NCBI GenBank assembly: GCA_905212635.1
Contig: CAJMFH010000007.1
Location: forward strand, 28,706 to 92,705
Length of the DNA: 64,000 nt
Direction of reading: 5' to 3'
Origin: an uncultured Lachnoclostridium sp.
GTDB lineage: Bacteria > Bacillota > Clostridia > Lachnospirales > Lachnospiraceae
Part shown: piece after piece, positions 34,705 through 43,616 of the stretch
How positions within the stretch are numbered: position 1 is the stretch's first letter
Layout: each line of letters starts with the position of its first letter
Translations under genes and position numbers: made by a program
The notes under the pieces: model-generated
Seen by the model: the letters and a program-made list of their open reading frames with translations, nothing else
Databases searched by the model: none
What the model was told of the DNA's origin: nothing

Positions 34705-34757
34705 CGAACGTTTGTTTTGTGTTAGTATAGCACATATGTTCGATAAATGCAAGAGGA
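34705..34757 (-). promoter_or_regulatory. Promoter with two LexA-like (SOS) boxes
   Basis: On the minus strand TTGCAT and TATACT are 17 bases apart, with the -10 complement at about 34723-34728. AGCACATATGTTCG (34729-34742, plus strand) fills the spacer and matches the Firmicute LexA box CGAACATATGTTCG at 12 of 14 positions. CGAACGTTTGTTTT (34705-34718), downstream of the -10, fits the CGAAC-N4-GTTYG pattern at 12 of 14. Confidence 0.72.
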
Positions 34758-34780
34758 CTTTTATTTTTTTTCGTAACGAT

Positions 34781-34803
34781 ACATTAGATCCTGAATAGTT
34801 ACC
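34781..34803. repeat. Dispersed repeat, right-end copy
   Basis: ACATTAGATCCTGAATAGTT (34781-34800) plus ACC. It is the right-end motif with one inserted base, lying six bases beyond the stop codon of the PF06541 gene. No left partner was found nearby. Confidence 0.7.
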
Positions 34804-34808
34804 TATTT

Positions 34809-36098
34809 TCAATCTGCCTGCTGGGCATCGGGATAAATTCTCTCCATCCGCGCATCGTCAAAATGCTCATCCATCGACTGCTGCCAGCTGCTTTGCGCCG
34901 GAATACCATGCGCTCTTTGGTCGTGGCGGACAAGTGCCATACAAGTTACTGCCACATTGACGCACATAAATGCAATAAGCACCCACGTCACGGCTTTTCC
35001 GACCTTAATCGGAATCTTTTCAATGGCATCGGAAATGCGCACATAAATAATTTTAAACCAGACCACAGAAGCAATACCCCAAAACAAGCAGTACAGCAGG
35101 TTGATGCGGCCACCCAGGTTAAACGGCATATTGCTATAGTCCCAGAACACCTTGCCAAATACAATTTCTGTAAATACGCTGCAAAGATATTCGTATGCCC
35201 CTCCGAGAAATACGCCAAGTGTAAAGAGAAATCCGTCGCTCCGGTCTTTGTAGCGGACAAGCATTGCCGTAATGACTGCAATGGCAAGTCCCCACACAAT
35301 ACTGAACGGTCCCCAGACAACGCTGCTTCGGCTCATCCACACACCCGCTTTCAGGCGGCAGAAAATTGTCTCCACAATGTCTCCCAGAAAGGAACCAATA
35401 AAAAACAATAATACCACTTTATAAAATCCGCAGCCATACGCAAATACATCTGTCCGCTTTTCGACCTTTTCTACTTTTTCAGATTTCGGATATGCTTTGC
35501 GAATACGTTTTGTCATGCGCATGGTGATCCAGTGACGCAGACGTTTGCTCACTTCTGTAAATTTTCCATCTGCCTCTTTGACAAGCTCGACGCCCTCCCC
35601 CTTATAAAAAATCGGGATCAGTGAAAAAAGCACATCCGCCAAAAGCAATCCGGTGATCACCCAAAGGATCACACGCATCACTACAAAAGGACAAACCCGG
35701 AAAAGGTCAAGCAGCAGACGGTTTCCTGCCGTCACGGCAAAAAATCCGAGAGCGCCCCATAAAACCGAGGCCGGAAGACATACATAACCTCCCAGATTCC
35801 ATTTCACATCCGAGTAATTCCACCAGCGTTCGTGGTATATTTTTTCAATCAAATGCCCGGCAATCCATTCTACTACTGTAGCATAGACCGCTGAAAATAG
35901 AAATAATGCCACACCGGTCAATTCCTGCACGGTAACCGTGATCAATACCGCGCTGATTCCGTAAATGATACAAAATGGTCCATTGATCAAACCACGGTTT
36001 GTAATTCGTCGCTGCCGCAGTGTCGCCACTACAGTCTCCAATATCCACCCGATAAAGGAGTAGCATAAAAACAGCCATAAAATCTGGTATCCTGTCAT
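34809..36098 (-). CDS. Duplicated PF06541 membrane protein (putative ABC-type permease)
   Basis: 429 residues. Two copies of the PF06541 unit, each with GWILETVVATLRQRRITNRG or a similar GDIVETIFCRLKAGVWMSRS segment, followed by GPFxIxxG and EYLxxxxxExxFxxxxWDYS-like motifs (WWNYSDVKWNLGG; FWDYSNMPFNLGG). About ten to twelve membrane helices. The family is annotated as a putative ABC transporter permease but its transport role is unproven. It lies 40 bases after the ABC exporter pair on the same strand. Confidence 0.82.
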   Translation of the reverse strand: MTGYQILWLFLCYSFIGWILETVVATLRQRRITNRGLINGPFCIIYGISAVLITVTVQELTGVALFLFSAVYATVVEWIAGHLIEKIYHERWWNYSDVKWNLGGYVCLPASVLWGALGFFAVTAGNRLLLDLFRVCPFVVMRVILWVITGLLLADVLFSLIPIFYKGEGVELVKEADGKFTEVSKRLRHWITMRMTKRIRKAYPKSEKVEKVEKRTDVFAYGCGFYKVVLLFFIGSFLGDIVETIFCRLKAGVWMSRSSVVWGPFSIVWGLAIAVITAMLVRYKDRSDGFLFTLGVFLGGAYEYLCSVFTEIVFGKVFWDYSNMPFNLGGRINLLYCLFWGIASVVWFKIIYVRISDAIEKIPIKVGKAVTWVLIAFMCVNVAVTCMALVRHDQRAHGIPAQSSWQQSMDEHFDDARMERIYPDAQQAD

Positions 36099-36138
36099 TG
36101 TAATCTTTCATCCTTTCTCTCATTGGTAAGCTAAAAAA

Positions 36139-37923
36139 TCAACTCTTCTGCGCCATTTGCAGGCGGTAATATTCGCCCCGTTTCGCCATCAGCTCTTCGT
36201 GGTTTCCACGCTCCACGATGCCTCCTTGGTCTACATACAAAATTTCGTCCGCATTTTTGATCGTCGAAAGGCGGTGCGCGATAATAAACGACGTTCTTCC
36301 TTCCAGAAGACGGTTTAATCCCTTTTGCAGAAGGATTTCCGTCTCGGTATCGATACTCGATGTCGCCTCATCCATAATGAGGATATTCGGACACGCAAGA
36401 AGCGCTCTCGCAAACGAAATCAGCTGGCGCTGCCCGGCGGAAAGACGGCTTCCCCGTTCATTTACGGCAGTCTGGTAGCCGTTTTCCATTTCCATGATAA
36501 AATCATGCGCACAGACCACTTTCGCCGCCTCGATGACTTCCTCATCGCTTGCGTCCTGATTGCCGTAGCGGATATTGTCCATAATCGTTCCGGAAAAGAT
36601 AAAACTGTCCTGCATCATAATTCCCATCTGGCTTCGAAGACTTTTCAATGTCACGCCGCTGATGTCAATGCCATCAATCAGCACTTTTCCGCTGTCCACA
36701 TCGTAAAAACGGCTGATAAGATTTACAATCGTCGATTTTCCGGCTCCCGTCGGGCCAACGATCGCAATACATTTTCCCGGCTCTGCCTTCAGATTTACAT
36801 GCTGAAGGATCTCGACTCCCGGTTCGTAACTAAAGGTAACGTCCTGAAACTCGACTTCTCCCCGGATCGGAGGCATCGGAACCGCATCTTCGCGGTCTTT
36901 GACATCGACCGGTTCATCGATCGTCTCAAAAATTCTCTCCAGATATGAAATTGCCGTAAGAAGCGAATTGTAAAAAGATGCCAGTGTATTGATCGGGTTC
37001 CAGAAACGGCTGATATATGCGGTAAATGCTACCAGCACGCCGACCGTAATGCCGGAATCCGGCTGAAACATCCACTGGATTCCCAGCACGTAGATAAATG
37101 CTGTCGTAATATTGGAAATAATATCCACCATCGGCGACATGAGGAAATTGTAGCGCACTGCGCGCATCCACGCTTTTCGATAACTTCGTGACAGCCCATT
37201 GAAAATGTCTATATTTTCCTCTTCGCGTACAAACGACTGCGTTACTCGCACACCATTGATGCTCTCGGCGATGTAGGCGTTCAGATTGGACTGCTTATTG
37301 GACTGGATCTGCCAGGATTTATGCTGTTTGCGCTTAATTAACACCACAACAAACACCAACACCGGCAGTCCGCACATACAGAGCAGCGTAAGTTTTCCAT
37401 TGATTGCAATCATAAAACCTACGATAAAAAACAGGTTGCAGAGATCCGTAATCGTATTGATGATACCATTCGACAGCAGATCACTCAGGTTATTTACATA
37501 ATTTACCACTCGAACCTGAATTTTTCCATGCGGTCTTTCATCGTAATACGAAAATGGTAATTCCTGTAAATGATTAAAAATGTCGCTTCGTATTTCATGC
37601 ACAATATTCTGACCGATGCGGCTCATATAACGGATCTTCAATTTCAAACTGATCATGCCATACACCGTAATCAGAAGAATTGCCCCAACATAACCTAAAA
37701 TCGGTTTCATTCCTGCCATTCCCATCGGAATACAGTCGTCCATCACTTTCATAAAAAAGGTCGGAATCAGCATCGAAAGTCCGGAGGAACTCAGCATCAA
37801 TACGGCGATCAGCGCAATCTGGGCACGATATGGTTTTACATAATGAAACAGGCGCTTTACCTGATTGATGTCAAATTTTTCTTCGTAAATTTCATCTTCA
37901 GAAAACGTATTTCGCTTCGCCAT
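36139..37923 (-). CDS. ABC exporter subunit (fused membrane and ATPase), second of pair
   Basis: 594 residues. Six-helix ABC transmembrane domain (about 35-320), then a nucleotide-binding domain with Walker A GPTGAGKST, signature LSAGQRQ and Walker B ILIMDEATSSID. The signature and Walker B appear intact. Forms a heterodimer with the protein encoded two bases upstream (ribosome site GGAGGG inside the end of that gene). Type: multidrug/lipid-like exporter (MsbA/LmrA class). Confidence 0.93.
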   Translation of the reverse strand: MAKRNTFSEDEIYEEKFDINQVKRLFHYVKPYRAQIALIAVLMLSSSGLSMLIPTFFMKVMDDCIPMGMAGMKPILGYVGAILLITVYGMISLKLKIRYMSRIGQNIVHEIRSDIFNHLQELPFSYYDERPHGKIQVRVVNYVNNLSDLLSNGIINTITDLCNLFFIVGFMIAINGKLTLLCMCGLPVLVFVVVLIKRKQHKSWQIQSNKQSNLNAYIAESINGVRVTQSFVREEENIDIFNGLSRSYRKAWMRAVRYNFLMSPMVDIISNITTAFIYVLGIQWMFQPDSGITVGVLVAFTAYISRFWNPINTLASFYNSLLTAISYLERIFETIDEPVDVKDREDAVPMPPIRGEVEFQDVTFSYEPGVEILQHVNLKAEPGKCIAIVGPTGAGKSTIVNLISRFYDVDSGKVLIDGIDISGVTLKSLRSQMGIMMQDSFIFSGTIMDNIRYGNQDASDEEVIEAAKVVCAHDFIMEMENGYQTAVNERGSRLSAGQRQLISFARALLACPNILIMDEATSSIDTETEILLQKGLNRLLEGRTSFIIAHRLSTIKNADEILYVDQGGIVERGNHEELMAKRGEYYRLQMAQKS

Positions 37924-37925
37924 TT

Positions 37926-39650
37926 TTATCCCTCCATTCCATTTTGATGTTTGTAAACGGTTGCATAATAGCCGTTTTGCTTCAAAAGGCTCTCGTGATT
38001 GCCGCGCTCGACAATCCGCCCCTCATCCATAACAAAGATCACATCGGCATCTTTAATCGAAGAAATGCGGTAAGCAATGACAAACACGGTATGCTTTCTG
38101 CCAAGTTTTTTCAACTGTTCCTGAATATAACTTTCCGTCTCCATATCCACCGCGGAAGTCGTATCATCAAGAATCAGAATCGACGGCTTTTTCAAAAGCG
38201 CTCTTGCAAGAGAAATACGCTGCTTCTGACCGCCGCTCAGTCCTACCCCGCGCTCGCCGACAATCGTTTGATAGCCGTCCGGCATCGCCTTAATAAACAG
38301 ATTCGCATCCGACATAACCGCCGCCTCTTTGACCTCTTCAAATGTGCAGTCCGGCTTTCCGTAGGCAATATTTCCCTCGATCGTATCGGAAAACAAAAAG
38401 ACATCCTGCATCGCCATACCGATATTGTCGCGCAGATCATGTAAATCCCAATTTTTTACATTGATCCCATCGACCAGAACTTCCCCTTCCGTCACATCGT
38501 AAAAACGGCAGAGAAGGTTCATAATCGTCGATTTTCCGGCACCTGTAGAACCAAGAATTCCCACTGTCTGGCCTTTTTCCACCGAAAAACTGATATTATG
38601 GATGATATCCTCGCCTTCCACCTCATAGGAGACGTTGCGGAACTCAATATTTCCCTGCATTTCCTTACGCTTAATGCCCTTTTTCGGCTTTTTAACGTCA
38701 GGTTCTTTGGAATACGTGTCATATATTTTTTCCACCGAAGTGACAAAACGCTGCACATCATTGACCCACCAGCCTGCGAAACGAAGCGGATTGGAGAGCA
38801 TCCACAGATACCCGTTGACGGTGACAAGGTTTCCCAATGTCATCTCGCCGCAGATCACCTGATATCCGCCATATAAAATAAGTACGACCATCAAAAGATT
38901 GGAAAGCAGCTCAAAAACCGGTACAAAACGGCACCAGATCGAAGCAGCACCAAGTTCTGCCTCACGGTACTTATCATTTTCTTTTTCAAATTTTTCTTTC
39001 TCGTATTCTTCTTTGGCAAACGCCTTTACCACGCGGTTTCCGCTGATATTTTCCTGCACAAAGGCATTGAGGCTCGAAAAACTCTGGCGGCATTCGTGAA
39101 ATCTTGGTTTTACATATTTTGACTGTAAATATGTGGTAAACAGACAGAATGGCAAAACCGCCATCATGCACAATGCCAGCTTCACATTTACCATAAATAT
39201 CATCACCAGCGCAAAGACAAACATCAGTATATTTTCATATACCGTGTAAATGACAAAGGCGACAAAATGCCGGATTGCGTCCATGTCTCCGGTCTGGCGG
39301 CTCATCAGATCCCCCGTCCGGTTGCGGTTGTAAAAGGCAAAATCTTCCTGTAACAATTTGCGGTACACCGCGTCACGCATGCGGTAAAGCACCCCCTGCG
39401 AACAGGTTTCAAACATCATCTGCGTGGTATAACGAAGGATTGCGCGCACCGCCGTCACGGCAAGCATAATGCCGATCAGTTTCGGCAAAAGGCCGTACGC
39501 GCCTCCCTGAATCACATCATCGACGATCATTCCGGATATGTACGGATTTACGATCGCGCAGGCGACAATGACCGTCATCAGCACAAGACCGGTCACGATT
39601 GCCAGCCGGTATTTTTTCAAAAATCCGGAAAACCATTTTAATGGTGTCAT
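37926..39650 (-). CDS. ABC exporter subunit (fused membrane and ATPase), first of pair
   Basis: 574 residues with a TMD then an NBD: Walker A GSTGAGKST, signature LSGGQKQ, Walker B ILILDDTTSAVD. The Walker B catalytic position is Asp rather than Glu, and the partner has Glu; this is the usual asymmetric arrangement of heterodimeric exporters with one degenerate ATP site. It lies 14 bases after the GH39 gene, so transcription may be shared with xylan genes even though the transporter is an exporter type. Confidence 0.93.
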   Translation of the reverse strand: MTPLKWFSGFLKKYRLAIVTGLVLMTVIVACAIVNPYISGMIVDDVIQGGAYGLLPKLIGIMLAVTAVRAILRYTTQMMFETCSQGVLYRMRDAVYRKLLQEDFAFYNRNRTGDLMSRQTGDMDAIRHFVAFVIYTVYENILMFVFALVMIFMVNVKLALCMMAVLPFCLFTTYLQSKYVKPRFHECRQSFSSLNAFVQENISGNRVVKAFAKEEYEKEKFEKENDKYREAELGAASIWCRFVPVFELLSNLLMVVLILYGGYQVICGEMTLGNLVTVNGYLWMLSNPLRFAGWWVNDVQRFVTSVEKIYDTYSKEPDVKKPKKGIKRKEMQGNIEFRNVSYEVEGEDIIHNISFSVEKGQTVGILGSTGAGKSTIMNLLCRFYDVTEGEVLVDGINVKNWDLHDLRDNIGMAMQDVFLFSDTIEGNIAYGKPDCTFEEVKEAAVMSDANLFIKAMPDGYQTIVGERGVGLSGGQKQRISLARALLKKPSILILDDTTSAVDMETESYIQEQLKKLGRKHTVFVIAYRISSIKDADVIFVMDEGRIVERGNHESLLKQNGYYATVYKHQNGMEG

Positions 39651-39664
39651 GGTGTCTCTCCTCT

Positions 39665-41185
39665 CTATCGGAAAGCCACTTTCTGCGAAAGCACTTTCTC
39701 ATAATCATATCCTGCATCCTGACTGCATTCCACCGGACGCAGTTCAAATGCAAGGATTCCATTTTTTTCCAATTCAACAGGCAAGGTCAGCGTACCTTCT
39801 GCTGCCTCAATCTGCTGTGTCGCCGTATAAGGACGTGCCGCCTCGAGAAGCAGCGCATTTTCCCCGCGCGTCGGATTTGCGGGCTCACCCAGGTCATGCC
39901 AGACTTTCAGCGGATTTCCATGATTTTCATCCACAAGTCTTGTCACCGCACAATATTTCCGAGTTTTTACCAGTTCTATATTGATATCAAGTTCCAATGT
40001 ACCGCCTTTTCCGTCGTTATCCGGGTTCCAGACCACGCCATAATACGAGCCGTCTTCTCTTTTTACGACAAGCATTTCCTCTGAACGATGAATGCAGACA
40101 CCGTCCAAGCCCTTATAAAAGGCAAATGTCCAAAATGTCGGCTTCGGGATACAGCCATTGGCAACCAGTCCAAATCCCCCGTGGAATGGCGTAAATGGCA
40201 CGCCCCATTCCTCAAACACATCGCCAAATGTCCAATACGAATACGAAGCATGGCAGTCCCCCAGCCTTGACAGCATGTGAGCGACATAGGCTGCATTATA
40301 ACATGTATCATGCACCGGCGCATTTGGCACATACGACGTGTTAAATTCGGTAATATGAATCTCTTTTTCCGCAAATTCTTCGTAGTTATCCACAATTTCT
40401 CTGGACTTTTCCAGCACTTCAAATGCCTCTTCCGGCTGATGCAGTGCAACATAACTGTAATGTCCACATTTTTCCGGCACTTCACTGGTATAATGATGTC
40501 TCGTCACAAAGTCTAACGGAAGTTTCTTTTCCCGGACAAATTCAAGAAAATCGGTCAGCCATGCCACATCATCGACACCACAGATTGCCGGTCCTCCGAC
40601 ACGCAATGCCGCATTGACTTCTTTCACCGCCTTCACAGTGACTTCGTAAAGATGAAAATATTCCGCTTTATCCGCATTTTTCCAAAATCCCGGAAGATTT
40701 GGCTCATTCCATACTTCAATCGGCCACGTCAGCACTTCCTTTTCCCCGTAACGTCGGATCAAATGACGAAGTGTATTTTGCACAAGCCTGGTCCATTTGT
40801 CATAATCGGCCGGCGGCGTAATATTTCCTTTCCAATAAAATACCGTTTCTTCGCCGCTTGCCATTGCCTCCGGCATAAATCCAAGTTCGATAAACGGCTT
40901 CAGTTTGAGATCCCGGTACGCATCCATCACCTGATCAAGGTATGTAAAATTATACTCCTCGGCCACGCTCCCGTCCAGCATTTTTCGTTCCTGATAAACC
41001 GCCATATCTTTACAAAACAACCCATGACCGCGGATATAATCAAATCCAATCTCTTTTTGCACGAGGGCAAGCTGATCCAGATATTCTTTATGTAATGCCA
41101 GATCCATGCGTCCTGTGCCGATACAGGAAAATGTGTTATTGGTAAAATTTACCATATTATTTGTATTTATATGTACCTGTTTCAC
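39665..41185 (-). CDS. GH39 beta-xylosidase
   Basis: 506 residues from a GTG at 41185. GGAGGAG precedes it, and the GTG overlaps the TGA of the nucleoside hydrolase gene (GTGA). The (beta/alpha)8 GH39 fold shows the acid/base Glu at about 161 in IEVWNEPNLPGFW and the nucleophile Glu at about 280 in HITEFNTSYV. The early GTGRMDLAL motif matches the family. No signal peptide, so it acts inside the cell on xylo-oligosaccharides. Confidence 0.9.
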   Translation of the reverse strand: MKQVHINTNNMVNFTNNTFSCIGTGRMDLALHKEYLDQLALVQKEIGFDYIRGHGLFCKDMAVYQERKMLDGSVAEEYNFTYLDQVMDAYRDLKLKPFIELGFMPEAMASGEETVFYWKGNITPPADYDKWTRLVQNTLRHLIRRYGEKEVLTWPIEVWNEPNLPGFWKNADKAEYFHLYEVTVKAVKEVNAALRVGGPAICGVDDVAWLTDFLEFVREKKLPLDFVTRHHYTSEVPEKCGHYSYVALHQPEEAFEVLEKSREIVDNYEEFAEKEIHITEFNTSYVPNAPVHDTCYNAAYVAHMLSRLGDCHASYSYWTFGDVFEEWGVPFTPFHGGFGLVANGCIPKPTFWTFAFYKGLDGVCIHRSEEMLVVKREDGSYYGVVWNPDNDGKGGTLELDINIELVKTRKYCAVTRLVDENHGNPLKVWHDLGEPANPTRGENALLLEAARPYTATQQIEAAEGTLTLPVELEKNGILAFELRPVECSQDAGYDYEKVLSQKVAFR

Positions 41186-42078
41186 GATTCTTCTCCTCCA
41201 TAAAAACATTGCAGTTTTGCGATAAAATCTTCCAATATAAAACGCGAGTCAATCGACGTGTACACGCGGATTTTCGGTCTCCCGCTCTCAAAGCGGTTCG
41301 TCGTATCTTCATTGATGACCGGTGCTTCTGTCTCGTGATATTTTCCACAAAATTCATCCATAACAACACCTACCGCCGGCGAATCTCCCAATGTCCAGCT
41401 CTCGCCCGGTGTCCATCCGGCGCGCTCTGACCGGTTGTAAGTCTCCATCTGCTCAAACAAATGCTTCCCAATCTCGCCACATGGTGCGATCCTCATCTGA
41501 ATCTCAGCCAGACTGATCCGCATACTTCCATACACATCATTGGGAATCTGCCAAAACCGCACACCACTTCCAAGCACAAGATTGGCGGCCTCGATGTCAT
41601 TTCCGGCATTAAATTCACGAACCTCGCTGGTGCTGTGCTCGTGGCTCTGTCCACCGATCCACACAACCGTCATCCGCGGAACAATGTCCGGACACGCCTG
41701 TATCGCCGAAGCAATATTCGTGATCGCCCCAATACAAAGGACATACAGCGGTTTGTCGTCTTCCCGCAACGCCTCGCGGATCAAAAACGACGAAGCCTCT
41801 GAAATCTCCCCGGTTCCCTTCTCTGATAATTTTCCAATTTCTCCCATAAGAACCGGAACCTCTTTCTTCATCGCTTTCACAACTCTCTGAATCTCTTCAA
41901 AACTCTGCTTCGTACTTCCTTCACAATTAAAATGTTCCGCAAAGACCGCCTTCACAATAAACTTATCGCACAGTAACGCATGCGCGATCGCAAACGGATC
42001 ATCCGCCTCGCACGCGGCGTCGCTATCCACGATAACACGGACTTTTTTATCATCCGGAACCTGATATTTCAGTGGCAT
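41182..42078 (-). CDS. Nucleoside hydrolase-like (IUNH family) protein
   Basis: 298 residues. The N-terminal Ca-binding motif reads DSDAACEADDPFAIAHA. Classical members have DTDxGxDDA, so there are two extra residues between the Asp clusters. Later regions (YVLCIGAITNIASAI, IGGQSHEHSTSEVREFNAGNDIEAA) are well conserved and include the Asn/Asp substrate positions. Members hydrolyse ribonucleosides; the insertion and the coupling to a GH39 xylosidase raise the possibility of another N- or O-glycoside substrate. It precedes GH39 with a 4-base overlap. Confidence 0.82.
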   Translation of the reverse strand: MPLKYQVPDDKKVRVIVDSDAACEADDPFAIAHALLCDKFIVKAVFAEHFNCEGSTKQSFEEIQRVVKAMKKEVPVLMGEIGKLSEKGTGEISEASSFLIREALREDDKPLYVLCIGAITNIASAIQACPDIVPRMTVVWIGGQSHEHSTSEVREFNAGNDIEAANLVLGSGVRFWQIPNDVYGSMRISLAEIQMRIAPCGEIGKHLFEQMETYNRSERAGWTPGESWTLGDSPAVGVVMDEFCGKYHETEAPVINEDTTNRFESGRPKIRVYTSIDSRFILEDFIAKLQCFYGGEES

Positions 42079-42108
42079 AAAACCGCCTCCTTCCTTTGTC
42101 TCTGTATA

Positions 42109-42162
42109 GGTAACTATTCAGCCCCTCCCGTACATTCGCATTTCGGATCCTAAATAGTTACC
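42109..42162. repeat. Dispersed inverted repeat, 54-bp copy
   Basis: Left end GGTAACTATTCAG (42109-42121) and right end GATCCTAAATAGTTACC (42146-42162). The interior (CCCCTCCCGTACATTCGCATTT) is the inverse of the region next to the right end of the long copy at 22.4 kb. This links the two as one family. Confidence 0.85.
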
Positions 42163-42269
42163 TGTATAGTATACAAAAAACGAACGGAAAAGAAATGGAT
42201 TTTCTTGTCCGTTCTGATGTACATTTTTGCAAAAGGGAAATGTATGTGTGGGGAAGTCCGGGATTTCCC

Positions 42270-43121
42270 TTAAACATTTCTATTCCGATACTTCAACGGT
42301 GACATCCCATACGTCTTTTTGAACAATTTACTAAAATGATACGCATCATCGTACCCCACTTTTTCCGCAATCTCCGCGATGCCAAAATCCTCTTTCTGTT
42401 CCAGCAGTTCTTTGGCATGTTCCAACCGCACGCGGATCAGATAATGAATCGGCGACTCGCCTATTTCCGACTTAAATATCTTGGAAATATAGTACGGACT
42501 CAGATACATATTGGCTGCAATCTGATCCAGCGAAATCTTCTCTGCATAATGTTCGTCGAGATAATCTGCAATCTGCGCCGCAACATATTTTTTCCCGGTA
42601 GACTCGAATTCCCGGCCTTTTATGGCTGGAACCGGTTCTATTTCTTCGCGCACGATATGTAACAGAATCTGCGTTAAATACGCCTTCAGCATAAAATAAC
42701 TTCCCGGTTTTCTCTCACTATTTTCCTTGTCCATTTTTTCGCAAAGATGGAAAATTTCACGCCTTGTTTTCCCGGAAGTATGCAGTACATTTCCGCCGTC
42801 TTTCAGATCAATGTGATTTTCCTGCATATTGCAGAAAGACACATCGGCAAGTCCGATAAAATATTCCAGCCGCCCTTCCTCGCCTTCGCGGATGATGCTT
42901 TCGTGTCCGATTCCCGGATTGAAGATCAGAACATCTCCTTCTTTGACCGGCACATATTCATCATTCAGATGATAAACACCTTCGCCTTTTAATATAATTC
43001 CGATCTCAATAAAATCGTGCTTATGATAATTATTTTCGCTCTCTTTCCGGTCAATCTGACAGGAGAAGAGAAATGTCGGATTCAAATCCTGATTGACAAT
43101 GTCAAATTGTATGTTTTCCAT
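42270..43121 (-). CDS. AraC-family regulator
   Basis: 283 residues. The N-terminal cupin (about 15-130, with EGDVLIFNPGIGHES) fits sugar sensing. Two C-terminal helix-turn-helix motifs (ISLDQIAANMYLSPYYISKIFK; IAEIAEKVGYDDAYHFSKLFK). It lies upstream of, and on the same strand as, the nucleoside hydrolase/GH39 genes; a dispersed repeat separates them. Probably a regulator of xylan use. Confidence 0.9.
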   Translation of the reverse strand: MENIQFDIVNQDLNPTFLFSCQIDRKESENNYHKHDFIEIGIILKGEGVYHLNDEYVPVKEGDVLIFNPGIGHESIIREGEEGRLEYFIGLADVSFCNMQENHIDLKDGGNVLHTSGKTRREIFHLCEKMDKENSERKPGSYFMLKAYLTQILLHIVREEIEPVPAIKGREFESTGKKYVAAQIADYLDEHYAEKISLDQIAANMYLSPYYISKIFKSEIGESPIHYLIRVRLEHAKELLEQKEDFGIAEIAEKVGYDDAYHFSKLFKKTYGMSPLKYRNRNV

Positions 43122-43197
43122 AATGCTCCCCTTTTTCGTAAAATGTGCATTTGTTCAAAACTTTTTTCCACTAAAATGCGCATTTGTTCAAAACTTT

Positions 43198-43596
43198 TCA
43201 GTCATACATCGTTCCCAGTCCATGATCTGTCTCAAATTTTGTCTGACAAAACCGGTCTCTCGTCGTATTGATGGCAACTGCCGTCACAAGTCCGTCCGGC
43301 TTGTTGTCATTGATCAGGATTCGCTCGCCCTGCCCGGCTCCAAAAATAATATGATCATAACGGACGTGATTTTCTTTCAAAAACTGTAATGTATGGCGTT
43401 TTTCCCACTCGCCGCGCGCCGTCAAAAAAATAATGATATCATTCGGCGGAATGCTTGCAAGAAATTCTTCAGCTCCCAGCAGAAATTGATCTTTTCCAAG
43501 AATATATGGTCCGTCATGCACCACAATGGTTCCGTCAAGATCTAAAATCCAGGTCTTTTGCATTGGCGATAATTGTACTTTTTCCGGTTCCAGCAT
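43198..43596 (-). CDS. HAD-superfamily phosphatase-like protein
   Basis: 132 residues. Motif I is ILDLDGTIVV, motif II LTARGEWEK (Thr position), motif IV-like ILINDNKPDGL; the domain is a minimal HAD core with no cap. Short HAD proteins of this kind occur in capsule and surface-glycan loci. AAGGAAGAG precedes the ATG. It follows the DHHW/MBOAT genes on the same strand by 20 bases and probably belongs to that cassette. Confidence 0.82.
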   Translation of the reverse strand: MLEPEKVQLSPMQKTWILDLDGTIVVHDGPYILGKDQFLLGAEEFLASIPPNDIIIFLTARGEWEKRHTLQFLKENHVRYDHIIFGAGQGERILINDNKPDGLVTAVAINTTRDRFCQTKFETDHGLGTMYD

Positions 43597-43616
43597 TGGT
43601 CTCTTCCTTTCTCTAT

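Noticed and set aside
34719..34734. GTTAGTATAG resembling half of the iron operator
   Set aside because: No ACTAAC partner; the site is better explained as the -10 region of the repair promoter.
39665..42162. Polysaccharide-utilisation locus of the Bacteroidetes type
   Set aside because: No SusC/D pair; genes are split and the transporter next to them is an ABC exporter type.
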